A stretch of DNA of 8,301 nt from JBOGWP01 sp050693875 (GCA_050693875.1 JBOGWP010000212.1:1-8301), one strand, 5' to 3'. Positions 1 through 5,770 are shown, counted from the stretch's first letter. A program made the numbers and translations. Notes: generated from the sequence alone by a model not told the origin.

Positions 1-186
1 GGCTGGAACCTCACCAACTTCTACGTCGACGGCCCTCCGGAGCGCGTTCAGGCTGAGCGAGCGACCATCGAGGAGCTTCTGCTCCGCCACCCCATGGTCA
101 CGCGGGTGCTGCTCGAGGAGGGATCCGACCTCGACGCGGTGATGACCCCCGAGGAGTTCTTCGAGCGGCGGCTCCGGACCCCCTAG
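1..186 (+). CDS. 3' end of an unrecognised protein (partial)
   Basis: The reading frame is open from the first base of the window to a TAG at 184-186, giving the last 61 residues of a protein that starts outside. The visible part begins GWNLTNFYVDG, continues with a charged helix-like stretch rich in Glu and Arg, and ends EEFFERRLRTP. It has no membrane segment, no cysteines and no motif I can place. Codon use (G or C in most third positions) agrees with a real coding region. It converges on the protease gene that ends at 454. The product could be any soluble enzyme; I assign no function. Confidence 0.6.
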   Translation, partial: GWNLTNFYVDGPPERVQAERATIEELLLRHPMVTRVLLEEGSDLDAVMTPEEFFERRLRTP

Positions 187-263
187 CCCAGCCTGAGGTG
201 CCCAGTTGAGGTGCCGAAGTTCGTGCGAATGAGTCAAGTTTGGGGACGAGACCTCACCGGGGG

Positions 264-430
264 CGCACCGCAAGCGGGGCCCGGCAGGCACCGAGCGAAG
301 CGAGGCCCTCCCGACATAGAGGACTGCCGCCGGAGGCGAGGCCCGGCAGGCACCGAGCGAAGCGAGGCCCTGCCGGCATTGAACAACGCCGCCGGAGGCG
401 GCCCCATGCTGTACCGGGGAGCGAAGCGAC
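264..430. repeat. Degenerate 62-bp tandem repeat, about 2.7 copies
   Basis: Three successive units start near 264, 326 and 388, a period of 62 bp. A 32-bp core is identical between 278-309 and 340-371. GCCGCCGGAGGCG is identical at 326-338 and 388-400. The third unit is diverged and keeps GAGCGAAGCGA at 419-429. In the second unit the arms CCGGCAGG (343-350) and CCTGCCGG (369-376) can form a hairpin around the GAGCGAAGCGA part. The array fills the gap between two converging genes, so it may help stop transcription, but it has no T-tract. It looks like an interspersed intergenic repeat of the host genome. The short frames across it are repeat translations, not genes. Confidence 0.75.
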
Positions 431-453
431 CCGCTAGGGGGTCGTCGGCGGGG

Positions 454-2016
454 CTATCCGCCGGTTGTGAGGGTGCGCTGCCGGCGCGCGTCCAGCCCCG
501 GCTGCAGTGACCGCACCGGCGCGAGCCGCTCGTCGTCGAGCCCGAGCTTCTGAAGCCCCGACAACTGCGTGATCTCCGACAGGCTCAGCGACTCGCGCTG
601 CAGGAGGCCTTCCGCGACCGCGCGCAGCCGGTGCGTGTTGTCGTTGAGGATCGTCGCAGCCGCCTGCTCGGCGCGGGCCAGCAGGCCGTGTACCTCGCGA
701 TCGGCGGGGCCGTCGCGGTTGCCGAACGACGGGCCGTCCTGCTCGCGCCGGGTGAGCTCGAGCCGCCCGGTCATCGCCCAGCGTTCGACCATCCGGCGGG
801 CCAGCGTCGCCGCCTGCTCGAGATCGTCCTCGGCACGGGTGCTCGGCTCTCCAAAGGTGTTCCTTTCGGCAGCCCGCCCGCCGAGGAGCACCATCAGCTG
901 CGCCATGAGCTCACGCCGGGTCAGAACCTCCTTGTCCTCCGTCGACGTCCACTGCGACTTCCCGAACGTTCCGGCGCGCCCGACGAGCGAGATCCTCGAG
1001 ACCGGCCGGATCCCTCGGAGCAGCAGGGAGAGGAGCGCGTGCCCGGCCTCGTGGTAGGCGATCAGCCGCTTCTCGTCCTCGCCGAGGGGCCGGTTCGTCC
1101 GGGGGCCGCTCATCATCCGGTCGAGGGCCTCCTCGACGTCCTCTTCGCTGATCTTCTGGCGGTGCCTGCGCGCCGCCAGGAACGACGCCTCGTTCACGAT
1201 GTTGGCCAACTCGGCCCCCGACAGTCCGGCGGTGCGGTGTGCGATCTCACGCCAGTCGACCTCCCACGCAAAGGAACGGCGAGAGGCGTGCAGCCGGAGG
1301 ATCGCCTCGCGGCCTGAGAGATCGGGGCGGTCGACGTTGATCCGGCGGTCGAAGCGGCCCGGCCGGACCAGCGCAGGGTCGATGAGCTCCGGCCGGTTGG
1401 TAGCCCCGATGATCAGCACGCCCGCGCTCCCGGCGAAGCCGTCGAGCTCGACGAGCAGCTGGTTGAGGGTGTGGTCGAACTCGCGCTCGCCGGGGACGTC
1501 GGAGTTTCGCCGGCGGCCCACCGCGTCAAGCTCGTCGATGAAGACGATCGAGGGAGCGTTCCTCTTGGCCTCGTCGAAGAGCTGTCGGACCCGAGCGGCG
1601 CCCACGCCGACGAACATCTCGACGAAGCTCGCTGCGGAGACGAAGTAGAAGGGGACGCCTGCCTCTCCCGCGAGGGCGCGGGCCAGGAGGGTCTTGCCGC
1701 TTCCCGGCGGCCCGTACAGCAGGATGCCTCGCGGCAGCTCGGCACCGAGGGCGCGGAAGCGGTTCGGGTCGGTCAGATACTCCTTGACCTCCCGGAGCTC
1801 CTCGACCGCCTCGGGAAGGCCGGCCACGTCGGCGAAGGTGACTTCCGGCTGGGCGGAGGCCGTCTTCGCCTTCTGGGGACGGAAGGGGGCGACGGGGAGC
1901 CTGTTGCGGGCCCCCTGGCGACGGACTGAGAGGAACCAGGACAAGAGGCTGCCTCCGAGAATGAGGGATGCCGGGATCCAGAATGCCGGCTTCGAGATGA
2001 TGTCAAAGATACTCAT
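454..2016 (-). CDS. ftsH: FtsH-family AAA+ zinc metalloprotease, short form without external domain
   Basis: This is a 520-residue membrane-anchored, ATP-driven protease that would unfold and degrade membrane and cytosolic proteins. One hydrophobic helix (residues about 10-30) is followed by VRRQGARNR, so the catalytic part should face the cytoplasm. The AAA+ module shows Walker A GPPGSGKT (102-109), pore loop FVGV (135-138), Walker B IVFIDE (157-162) and a second region of homology with Arg218 and Arg221 as arginine fingers. The peptidase domain has HEAGH (322-326), with Asp398 as the likely third zinc ligand. Typical FtsH is about 610-650 residues with two membrane helices around an external domain; here both the external domain and the second helix are missing. 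The tail after residue 490 is basic and unlike the family. It is last in a minus-strand operon, 51 bp after the preceding stop. AAGGCGGG lies just ahead of the ATG. It could be an operon-specific protease rather than the housekeeping FtsH. Confidence 0.95.
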   Translation of the reverse strand: MSIFDIISKPAFWIPASLILGGSLLSWFLSVRRQGARNRLPVAPFRPQKAKTASAQPEVTFADVAGLPEAVEELREVKEYLTDPNRFRALGAELPRGILLYGPPGSGKTLLARALAGEAGVPFYFVSAASFVEMFVGVGAARVRQLFDEAKRNAPSIVFIDELDAVGRRRNSDVPGEREFDHTLNQLLVELDGFAGSAGVLIIGATNRPELIDPALVRPGRFDRRINVDRPDLSGREAILRLHASRRSFAWEVDWREIAHRTAGLSGAELANIVNEASFLAARRHRQKISEEDVEEALDRMMSGPRTNRPLGEDEKRLIAYHEAGHALLSLLLRGIRPVSRISLVGRAGTFGKSQWTSTEDKEVLTRRELMAQLMVLLGGRAAERNTFGEPSTRAEDDLEQAATLARRMVERWAMTGRLELTRREQDGPSFGNRDGPADREVHGLLARAEQAAATILNDNTHRLRAVAEGLLQRESLSLSEITQLSGLQKLGLDDERLAPVRSLQPGLDARRQRTLTTGG

Positions 2017-2067
2017 GCATAGCCCGCCTTGTCCCCTCGAGCCCCCCGGGGCGGGAGCCCGGTACCG

Positions 2068-2595
2068 TCACCGAGCACTCCAGCAGCTACGATCCTCCGG
2101 CCGCTCCTCCCCGAGCAGCTCCTCGAGTGTCATTCCGATGGCCGAGTCGTCGATGCCTCCGGACGCCGCTGCCGCCTCCAGGGCGACGGTGTCGCCGCCG
2201 ACCGCAGCTCGCTCCAAGTCGCGCTGGGCATCTCCGGGCTCGTTGCCCCACAGGTCCCACACCCCCCCTCGGATGCCGGTGACCTGAAGCGCCGCGATGT
2301 CTCCCAACCGCGCATCAGGGTCGATGGGCCGTAGCCCCCTCGAGCGCAGATGCGACTCGACCGCATCCTTCAGGACGAGCAGGTCGGCCGGAAGGTCTCC
2401 CCGGACCAAAAGCGACTGGCGGCCCAAACGGACCCCGAAGGGCACCATTCGTTCCGCCAGCAGCATCGCATCCTCTATGTGAAGCTCCTGCGAGTGGCCG
2501 GTCCTCGCCCCCTCCAAGAAGGCGTCGAGCACCTCCTCGCGCGGGAGCTCGGGCCCCGTTGGCGAGGCGTAGGGAGGGAGGATCGCGCCTGGCAT
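2068..2595 (-). CDS. Hypothetical soluble acidic protein
   Basis: This 175-residue protein is not recognised. It has no signal peptide or membrane helix. It is rich in Glu, Asp, Leu and Ala, with predicted helices around residues 18-31, 40-50 and 68-86 and a glycine/tryptophan stretch GIRGGVWDLWGNEPGD (107-122). Its only cysteine is Cys171, near the end. It lies 14 bp after the stop of the small membrane protein at 2610-2873 and 51 bp before the FtsH-like gene, so it is probably co-transcribed with both. The purine-rich GGGAGGG abuts the chosen ATG, which is unusually close. Translation may depend on coupling to the upstream gene, or the true start may be the GTG at residue 22. Context suggests an adaptor or partner of the membrane proteins, but the sequence does not show this. 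Confidence 0.75.
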   Translation of the reverse strand: MPGAILPPYASPTGPELPREEVLDAFLEGARTGHSQELHIEDAMLLAERMVPFGVRLGRQSLLVRGDLPADLLVLKDAVESHLRSRGLRPIDPDARLGDIAALQVTGIRGGVWDLWGNEPGDAQRDLERAAVGGDTVALEAAAASGGIDDSAIGMTLEELLGEERPEDRSCWSAR

Positions 2596-2609
2596 CCCTC
2601 CCTACTGAA

Positions 2610-2873
2610 TCAGCGCGTCGCCAGTCTTTCGGCCTCCGCCGCCAGCCCCGGCAGTGCCGAGTTCAGCTGCCCCAGGGTCCCGTTGAGCTGGGTGACGCCG
2701 GGACCGATGACGGCGCACTGCGAATCGACGGCACGGACGCCGAAGGTGACCTTGGCAAGCGTCGCCGAAATAGACCGAAGGTGTCCGGCGATGACCACCA
2801 AGAACCCTCCGAGGACGACGACCAACGCGACGATTTCGATGACAGTCAACGTTACGAGAAGTCCTGGACTCAT
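2610..2873 (-). CDS. Small single-pass membrane protein with C-terminal helical tail
   Basis: The 87-residue product has a strong membrane helix at about residues 5-30 (runs of Val, Leu and Ile), followed by HLRSISATLAK. Positive charge after the helix and none before it suggest the C-terminal part is cytoplasmic. Residues 60-85 carry Leu/Val at 3-4 residue spacing (VTQLNGTLGQLNSALPGLAAEAERL), consistent with a short amphipathic or coiled-coil helix. The ATG overlaps the TGA of the upstream gene by 4 bp (2870-2873), a classic sign of translational coupling. No family is recognised; it loosely resembles small 'membrane helix plus coil' proteins such as DUF948-type proteins, without a convincing match. 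It is third in the minus-strand operon. Confidence 0.8.
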   Translation of the reverse strand: MSPGLLVTLTVIEIVALVVVLGGFLVVIAGHLRSISATLAKVTFGVRAVDSQCAVIGPGVTQLNGTLGQLNSALPGLAAEAERLATR

Positions 2874-3142
2874 CGTGCCCTCGAGAGAAGTTGATCGTGG
2901 AGCATTGCCTCATCTTTAACGTCTTGCAGTACGTTGTCGGTCTTGGCCAGCATCCAGGTGGTCGCGGTGTTGGCGGCGACCCGCTTCGCCATCTCCCAGA
3001 CGCCGAAGACGTTCACGTCGATCCCCTGCACGATCCGGAGCAGCAGCGTCAGGAGGGCGATCACAACCAGGATCACGACGAGCCCGATCCCCAGGGCGAT
3101 CGTCCAGGCGGTGAGCTCCTCCTGCGCAAACGTCAATACCAT
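2870..3142 (-). CDS. Small single-pass membrane protein
   Basis: This 90-residue protein has an acidic N-terminus (AQEEL), a membrane helix at about 13-36 and then Arg36, which suggests the N-terminus is outside and the tail is in the cytoplasm. The tail contains VNVFGVWEMAK (43-53), which matches VNTLPLWDVQK in the product of the gene just upstream (3147-3434) in the pattern V-N-x4-W-[DE]-x2-K, so the two are probably distant paralogues. The tail ends in a charged helix. The start lies 4 bp beyond the upstream stop. The G-run that ends the upstream gene (3150-3155) sits 7 nt from the ATG and can serve as ribosome binding site. No known family is recognised. Confidence 0.8.
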   Translation of the reverse strand: MVLTFAQEELTAWTIALGIGLVVILVVIALLTLLLRIVQGIDVNVFGVWEMAKRVAANTATTWMLAKTDNVLQDVKDEAMLHDQLLSRAR

Positions 3143-3146
3143 CCCA

Positions 3147-3434
3147 TCACCCCCCTAGCGCGATTCGTGCCTGCTGGAGCCCGTCGAGGATCGAGCGGGC
3201 CGACTGCTCCACCTTCTGCACGTCCCAGAGCGGGAGCGTGTTGACCCTGCCCTCGTCGAGGGCTGCGATCGCCTGCGTCGCCTGCACCTCGATGCGGCGG
3301 GCGAGCGTGAGGATCGCGGCGACAACGATGACGACGACGACGATGATCGCGAACGCGACCGCAAAGCCGACGTACCACCCGAACATGTGCCCCTGGCCGT
3401 TCACATGCTCGGCCAGTTGCATCGCAACTGCCAT
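3147..3434 (-). CDS. Small single-pass membrane protein, first gene of minus-strand operon
   Basis: The 95-residue product starts with about 17 mostly uncharged residues. A long membrane helix follows (about 18-44, dominated by Val, Ile and Ala), then ARRIE, so the C-terminal half is probably cytoplasmic. That half is helical and contains VNTLPLWDVQK (64-74), a motif shared with the next gene's product. AAGGGGGAG at 3438-3446 lies only 2-3 nt before the chosen ATG; the ATG at residue 5 is the alternative. A promoter candidate and a leader hairpin lie upstream. Function unknown. Confidence 0.8.
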   Translation of the reverse strand: MAVAMQLAEHVNGQGHMFGWYVGFAVAFAIIVVVVIVVAAILTLARRIEVQATQAIAALDEGRVNTLPLWDVQKVEQSARSILDGLQQARIALGG

Positions 3435-3485
3435 GGCTCCCCCTTACGATGCGTGGACCGGACAATATGCGCCAGCTCCCGAAGG

Positions 3486-3504
3486 CCGGTTGAGCCTCGA
3501 CCGG
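3486..3504 (-). promoter_or_regulatory. Leader hairpin or operator-like inverted repeat
   Basis: CCGGTTGA (3486-3493) and TCGACCGG (3497-3504) pair over 8 bp, one of them a T-G wobble, around a 3-nt loop. If the minus-strand promoter at 3540-3569 is used, the hairpin lies in the roughly 100-nt leader ahead of the 3434 start. It could act as an RNA structure or as a protein-binding site. There is no T-tract, so a simple terminator is unlikely. Confidence 0.35.
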
Positions 3505-3539
3505 GCATTCGGTGTGAACTGGCCCTCCTATGTGGGCGT

Positions 3540-3569
3540 AACATATACTCCGGCCCGCCGGCGAGTCAA
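3540..3569 (-). promoter_or_regulatory. Promoter candidate for the minus-strand operon
   Basis: On the minus strand TTGACT (3569-3564, 5 of 6 matches to the -35 consensus) is followed by TATATG after 16 nt (3547-3542) or TATGTT after 18 nt (3545-3540). Each -10 matches at 4 of 6 positions. Transcription would begin near 3534, leaving a leader of about 100 nt before the first gene. Confidence 0.4.
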
Positions 3570-3639
3570 CGCTGCTTTATTTTCCGGTTCCATAGTTCTA
3601 AGATGCGGCCCCACGCACTTTCTGGGACCGAACGACACA

Positions 3640-3729
3640 GGGCGGAAACAGGGCAAAGACGGGATGGGCGGACCGTCGCAAGTCCACATCTACGGGGATG
3701 TCATGGACAGCTACGAGCTGCTCCGCGCC
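3640..3729 (+). promoter_or_regulatory. Candidate c-di-GMP-I (GEMM)-like riboswitch, variant
   Basis: The order of elements follows the GEMM-I architecture as I remember it. A closing stem pairs GGCGGA (3641-3646) with TCCGC (3722-3726) and, past a bulged G, CC. ACAGGGCAAA (3648-3657) is identical to the conserved 5' strand. A hairpin GACGG/CCGTC follows (3658-3662 and 3673-3677). Then comes GCAA (3678-3681), where GEMM has GCAAA, a second stem GTCCACATC/GATG-tca-TGGAC (3682-3708), and GGACAGC...GAGCTGC (3705-3721), similar to GGACAGCCGGGUUGCC in GEMM. Deviations: the first hairpin lacks a GNRA tetraloop, one conserved A is missing, and GTCC could pair in two stems. GEMM RNAs commonly control surface-appendage and envelope genes, which would fit the pilin-like membrane proteins downstream. 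It may be a variant subclass or a chance resemblance. Confidence 0.4.
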
Positions 3730-3735
3730 CCTCCT

Positions 3736-3776
3736 CCGCCGACGCCGTTTATTGGTCGGTGGGGTCGCTCGCCACC
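3736..3776 (+). promoter_or_regulatory. Mutually exclusive hairpins, possible expression platform
   Basis: CCGCCGAC (3736-3743) can pair with GTCGGTGG (3755-3762) over 8 bp with one G-U. GGTGG (3758-3762), which lies inside that second arm, can instead pair with CCACC (3772-3776). The two structures cannot coexist. The pair sits just downstream of the riboswitch-like element, where an expression platform would be expected. No T-run follows, so any terminator would be of the U-poor kind. Confidence 0.25.
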
Positions 3777-3862
3777 CGGCATCGCCTCCGTCCGACGCAG
3801 ATGAGCTGGTCGATTCACAGCACCAGGCAGCAACCGTATCGGGTCGAACGAAACGGCATTTC

Positions 3863-3898
3863 AGGGGGGATAGGCCTCCCTGGAGAAATTGGAGGGAG
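3863..3898 (+). promoter_or_regulatory. Ribosome binding site with possible competing hairpins
   Basis: GGAGGGAG (3891-3898) is the ribosome binding site for the ATG at 3900. Its AGGGAG part can pair with CTCCCT (3876-3881) over 6 bp with an 11-nt loop. The same CCTCCC(T) tract can instead pair with AGGGGGG (3863-3869) over 7 bp including one G-U. The first pairing would hide the ribosome binding site and the second would free it. Confidence 0.3.
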
Positions 3899-3899
3899 C

Positions 3900-4448
3900 A
3901 TGCTCTCAAGCTTGCGGAGGGTTCTCAGGGACGATCGAGGCCAGGGCGCCATTGCCCTGGTGGTCGTCCTGATCGCAGTCGTGGTCTCGGCTGCCCTTCT
4001 GCTCACCACGATGCAGACCGCGGTGAGCATCAACAAGAAGGCCGAGACCATCCGGAAGACCGGTCGGGGCATCGACACCGCCACCGACTCGGTCCTCCAG
4101 CTTCGGAAGACGAACGAGCTGGCCACGTCGATCCTCAACACGGCCAAGCCGCTCGACGGACAGGTGGCCGAGATCGTCCGCCTGGCCAAGTCCATCGACG
4201 GACTGGTGATCTCGATCAACGGCACCGCCGGGACGATCAACGCCACGGCCAAGGGCATCAACGCCACGGCGACGGACATTCTCGGCACCGCCAAGTCGAT
4301 CCAGGCCGGAGTCGTCCAGATCAACCGGAACCTCGATTCCACGCTGGCGCTGGCGCGGTCGATCCGCGGCCACACCCAGGCCATCACGGGGTATGCCCGG
4401 CAGATCCACCACACGGTGGCGAAGGTCGCCGGGCCGGACGGTCACTAG
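3900..4448 (+). CDS. Membrane-anchored heptad-repeat coiled-coil protein with pilin-like N-terminus
   Basis: This is a 182-residue protein. The basic N-terminus MLSSLRRVLRDDRGQGAIAL leads into one membrane helix (about 17-36), which should leave the rest outside the cell. Residues 59-177 form about 17 consecutive heptads with mostly small or aliphatic residues at position 3 and Ile at position 6 (for example GTAGTIN, ATAKGIN, GTAKSIQ). This predicts a continuous coiled-coil rod. NGT and NAT tripeptides recur. The Arg-Gly-Gln directly before the helix resembles class III signal peptides of Tad/archaeal pilins, but the Glu usual at +5 is replaced by Leu. The frame is open further upstream; ATG 3900 was chosen because GGAGGGAG precedes it and the sequence becomes protein-like there. 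It is first of three co-directional paralogue-like genes. Function unknown; a structural rod, spacer or sensor is possible. Confidence 0.85.
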   Translation: MLSSLRRVLRDDRGQGAIALVVVLIAVVVSAALLLTTMQTAVSINKKAETIRKTGRGIDTATDSVLQLRKTNELATSILNTAKPLDGQVAEIVRLAKSIDGLVISINGTAGTINATAKGINATATDILGTAKSIQAGVVQINRNLDSTLALARSIRGHTQAITGYARQIHHTVAKVAGPDGH

Positions 4449-4496
4449 GCAGAGCGGTTGCATCCGTTGCAGGCTCACTAGAGGAGGAACGAAGGC

Positions 4497-5111
4497 ATGG
4501 CTCAGCAACCAATGACGGCACCCCCGTGGTCCCGCGTCGGGGCCGGGGCGGGTGCTGACGTCTCTGTCGCCCGCTGGATGCGGGTATGGGTGACCATCGG
4601 CATCCTGGTGGTGCTCGTGGTCATCGGCTTCTTGTTGGGAATCATCTCGGCCCTCCAGGGGATCGACAACTCGCTGGCGTCGGCCACGCAGTCCGTGGTC
4701 GGCATCGGCGGTGACGTCGACCCGCTGCCGGGCCACATCGCACAGGCGAACCAGACCCTTACCGGGATCGACCAGGCTCTGAAGAACATCCCGGCGCAGG
4801 CCAACTCGATCATTGGCTCGCTCACGTCGATCAATAGCACGCTGGTCACGGCCGACGGATCGCTCAAGAACACTTCAGCCACGCTGGTTACGGTGCTGAA
4901 CGACGCCAAGGAGATCGCGACGGTCCTGCGGGCGGCGGACGACCCGTCTCCGGGCATCACCGGGTTCGGCGTGCAGAACATCCACCGCCGTGTGGCTGTC
5001 ATCAATGACGTTCTGAAGACGGCGGACGGCGACGCCGCCAGCATCGACATCGACCTCAACTGCACCGGCGGCGGGGCGTGCCAGCACGTCACGACCCTGC
5101 TCGGTACCTAG
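4497..5111 (+). CDS. Membrane-anchored heptad-repeat protein with Cys-containing C-terminal domain
   Basis: The 204-residue product has a disordered, Ala/Gly-rich N-terminus (1-25), RWMRVW before a membrane helix at about 31-52, and an outside-facing remainder. Residues 80-142 form nine heptads with Leu at position 2 and Ile or similar at position 5 (TLTGIDQ, ALKNIPA, SLTSINS). The C-terminal part (about 145-204) contains GVQNIHRRV, a Cys at 189, then ACQH and LLG near the end. This end resembles that of the next gene's product (GVADINERA ... HYHLCSLLG), so the two share a C-terminal domain. Cys189 and Cys195 could form a disulfide outside the cell. GAGGAGGA (4481-4488) lies 8 nt before the ATG. 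The gene follows its predecessor by 48 bp. No known family recognised. Confidence 0.85.
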   Translation: MAQQPMTAPPWSRVGAGAGADVSVARWMRVWVTIGILVVLVVIGFLLGIISALQGIDNSLASATQSVVGIGGDVDPLPGHIAQANQTLTGIDQALKNIPAQANSIIGSLTSINSTLVTADGSLKNTSATLVTVLNDAKEIATVLRAADDPSPGITGFGVQNIHRRVAVINDVLKTADGDAASIDIDLNCTGGGACQHVTTLLGT

Positions 5112-5129
5112 GGACAGGAGGCCGACGTG

Positions 5130-5747
5130 ATGATGCGCTCCGATAGAGGACAGGCGGGCATCGCCCTGATCATCATCATCGCCTGGGCGCTGACCGCGGT
5201 CCTCATGCTTACGGTCACCCTCGTGACCGCGCAGCAGATCAACACGAGGGTGAAAGACATCACCAACTCCGTTGGTGGCATCAAGGGGGAGACCGCGCTC
5301 GTCGCGATTCTGACCGAGACGAACCAGATCGCCTCGGGAATCCTCGACGCGGCCGACCAACTTTCGCCGAAGCTCGACGAGGTCGATAAGTCGGCGAAGA
5401 GCATCAACTCGAACGCTTCGACCATCCTGAGCAGCGCCCAACAGATCAACTCGACCGTTAATTCCGGGATCGCACCTCAGGTGAAGTCGATCCTCGCGGA
5501 GGTCAAGAAGATCGCCGGGACCGTCGGCGCTGCCGATGGGCTCGGGGTTGCGGACATCAACGAGCGGGCAGCCACCGGGGACGGCATCGTGCGTCAGATC
5601 CGGAGCGACACGCTCTCGATCCGTGACGACGTCGCATCCAAGGCGACCACCGGCGGGACCGGGATCCACTACCACCTGTGCTCCCTTCTCGGCTCGGTGC
5701 TGCCGGGGCTCGCACTGGTGCCGGGGACGGCAGACGGTCACTGCTAG
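5130..5747 (+). CDS. Membrane-anchored coiled-coil protein, paralogue of the gene at 3900
   Basis: The product has 205 residues from the ATG at 5130. AGGAGG (5116-5121) lies 8 nt upstream; GTG 5127 and ATG 5133 are alternative starts in the same frame. MMRSDRGQAGIALIIII again puts Arg-Gly-Gln directly before one membrane helix (about 11-32), so the rest should be outside. Residues 66-114 are heptads of the same A-x2-I type (QIASGIL, KSAKSIN, SSAQQIN). The segment LTETNQIASGIL...AKSIN aligns with LRKTNELATSIL...AKSID in the 3900 product. The C-terminal domain resembles that of the middle gene, so this protein combines parts of both neighbours. It ends in a hydrophobic stretch with Cys184 and a terminal Cys205. 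The gene starts 18 bp after the preceding stop, and a strong terminator follows. Function unknown. Confidence 0.85.
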   Translation: MMRSDRGQAGIALIIIIAWALTAVLMLTVTLVTAQQINTRVKDITNSVGGIKGETALVAILTETNQIASGILDAADQLSPKLDEVDKSAKSINSNASTILSSAQQINSTVNSGIAPQVKSILAEVKKIAGTVGAADGLGVADINERAATGDGIVRQIRSDTLSIRDDVASKATTGGTGIHYHLCSLLGSVLPGLALVPGTADGHC

Positions 5748-5770
5748 AAAGCTCCAGCGTTCGGGAAGTT

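Larger units (their letters stand above)
3435..3899. promoter_or_regulatory. Divergent intergenic regulatory region between two operons
   Basis: These 465 bp separate the two divergent operons. An open frame from 3387 runs through it in phase with the gene at 3900, but its translation is rich in Arg, His, Cys and Ser and does not look like protein. An AT-richer island at about 3536-3606 probably holds both promoters. For the + strand, TAAGAT (3599-3604) is a possible -10 with only a poor -35 (TTTATT, 3576-3581). The length and the structured leader suggest regulation at the RNA level. Individual elements are listed separately. Confidence 0.6.

Noticed and set aside
264..430. Tandem repeat as a CRISPR array
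   Set aside because: Fewer than three units, repeats and intervening parts are both conserved in sequence, and no cas genes are nearby.
631..1317. Plus-strand frame of 228 residues inside the protease gene
   Set aside because: Antisense to the conserved AAA+ and HEAGH coding region.
3387..3899. Upstream extension of the open frame of the rod protein at 3900
   Set aside because: The translated stretch is rich in Arg, His, Cys and Ser with no fold-like pattern, overlaps the start of the opposite gene, and lacks a ribosome binding site. The protein-like part begins at ATG 3900 after GGAGGGAG.
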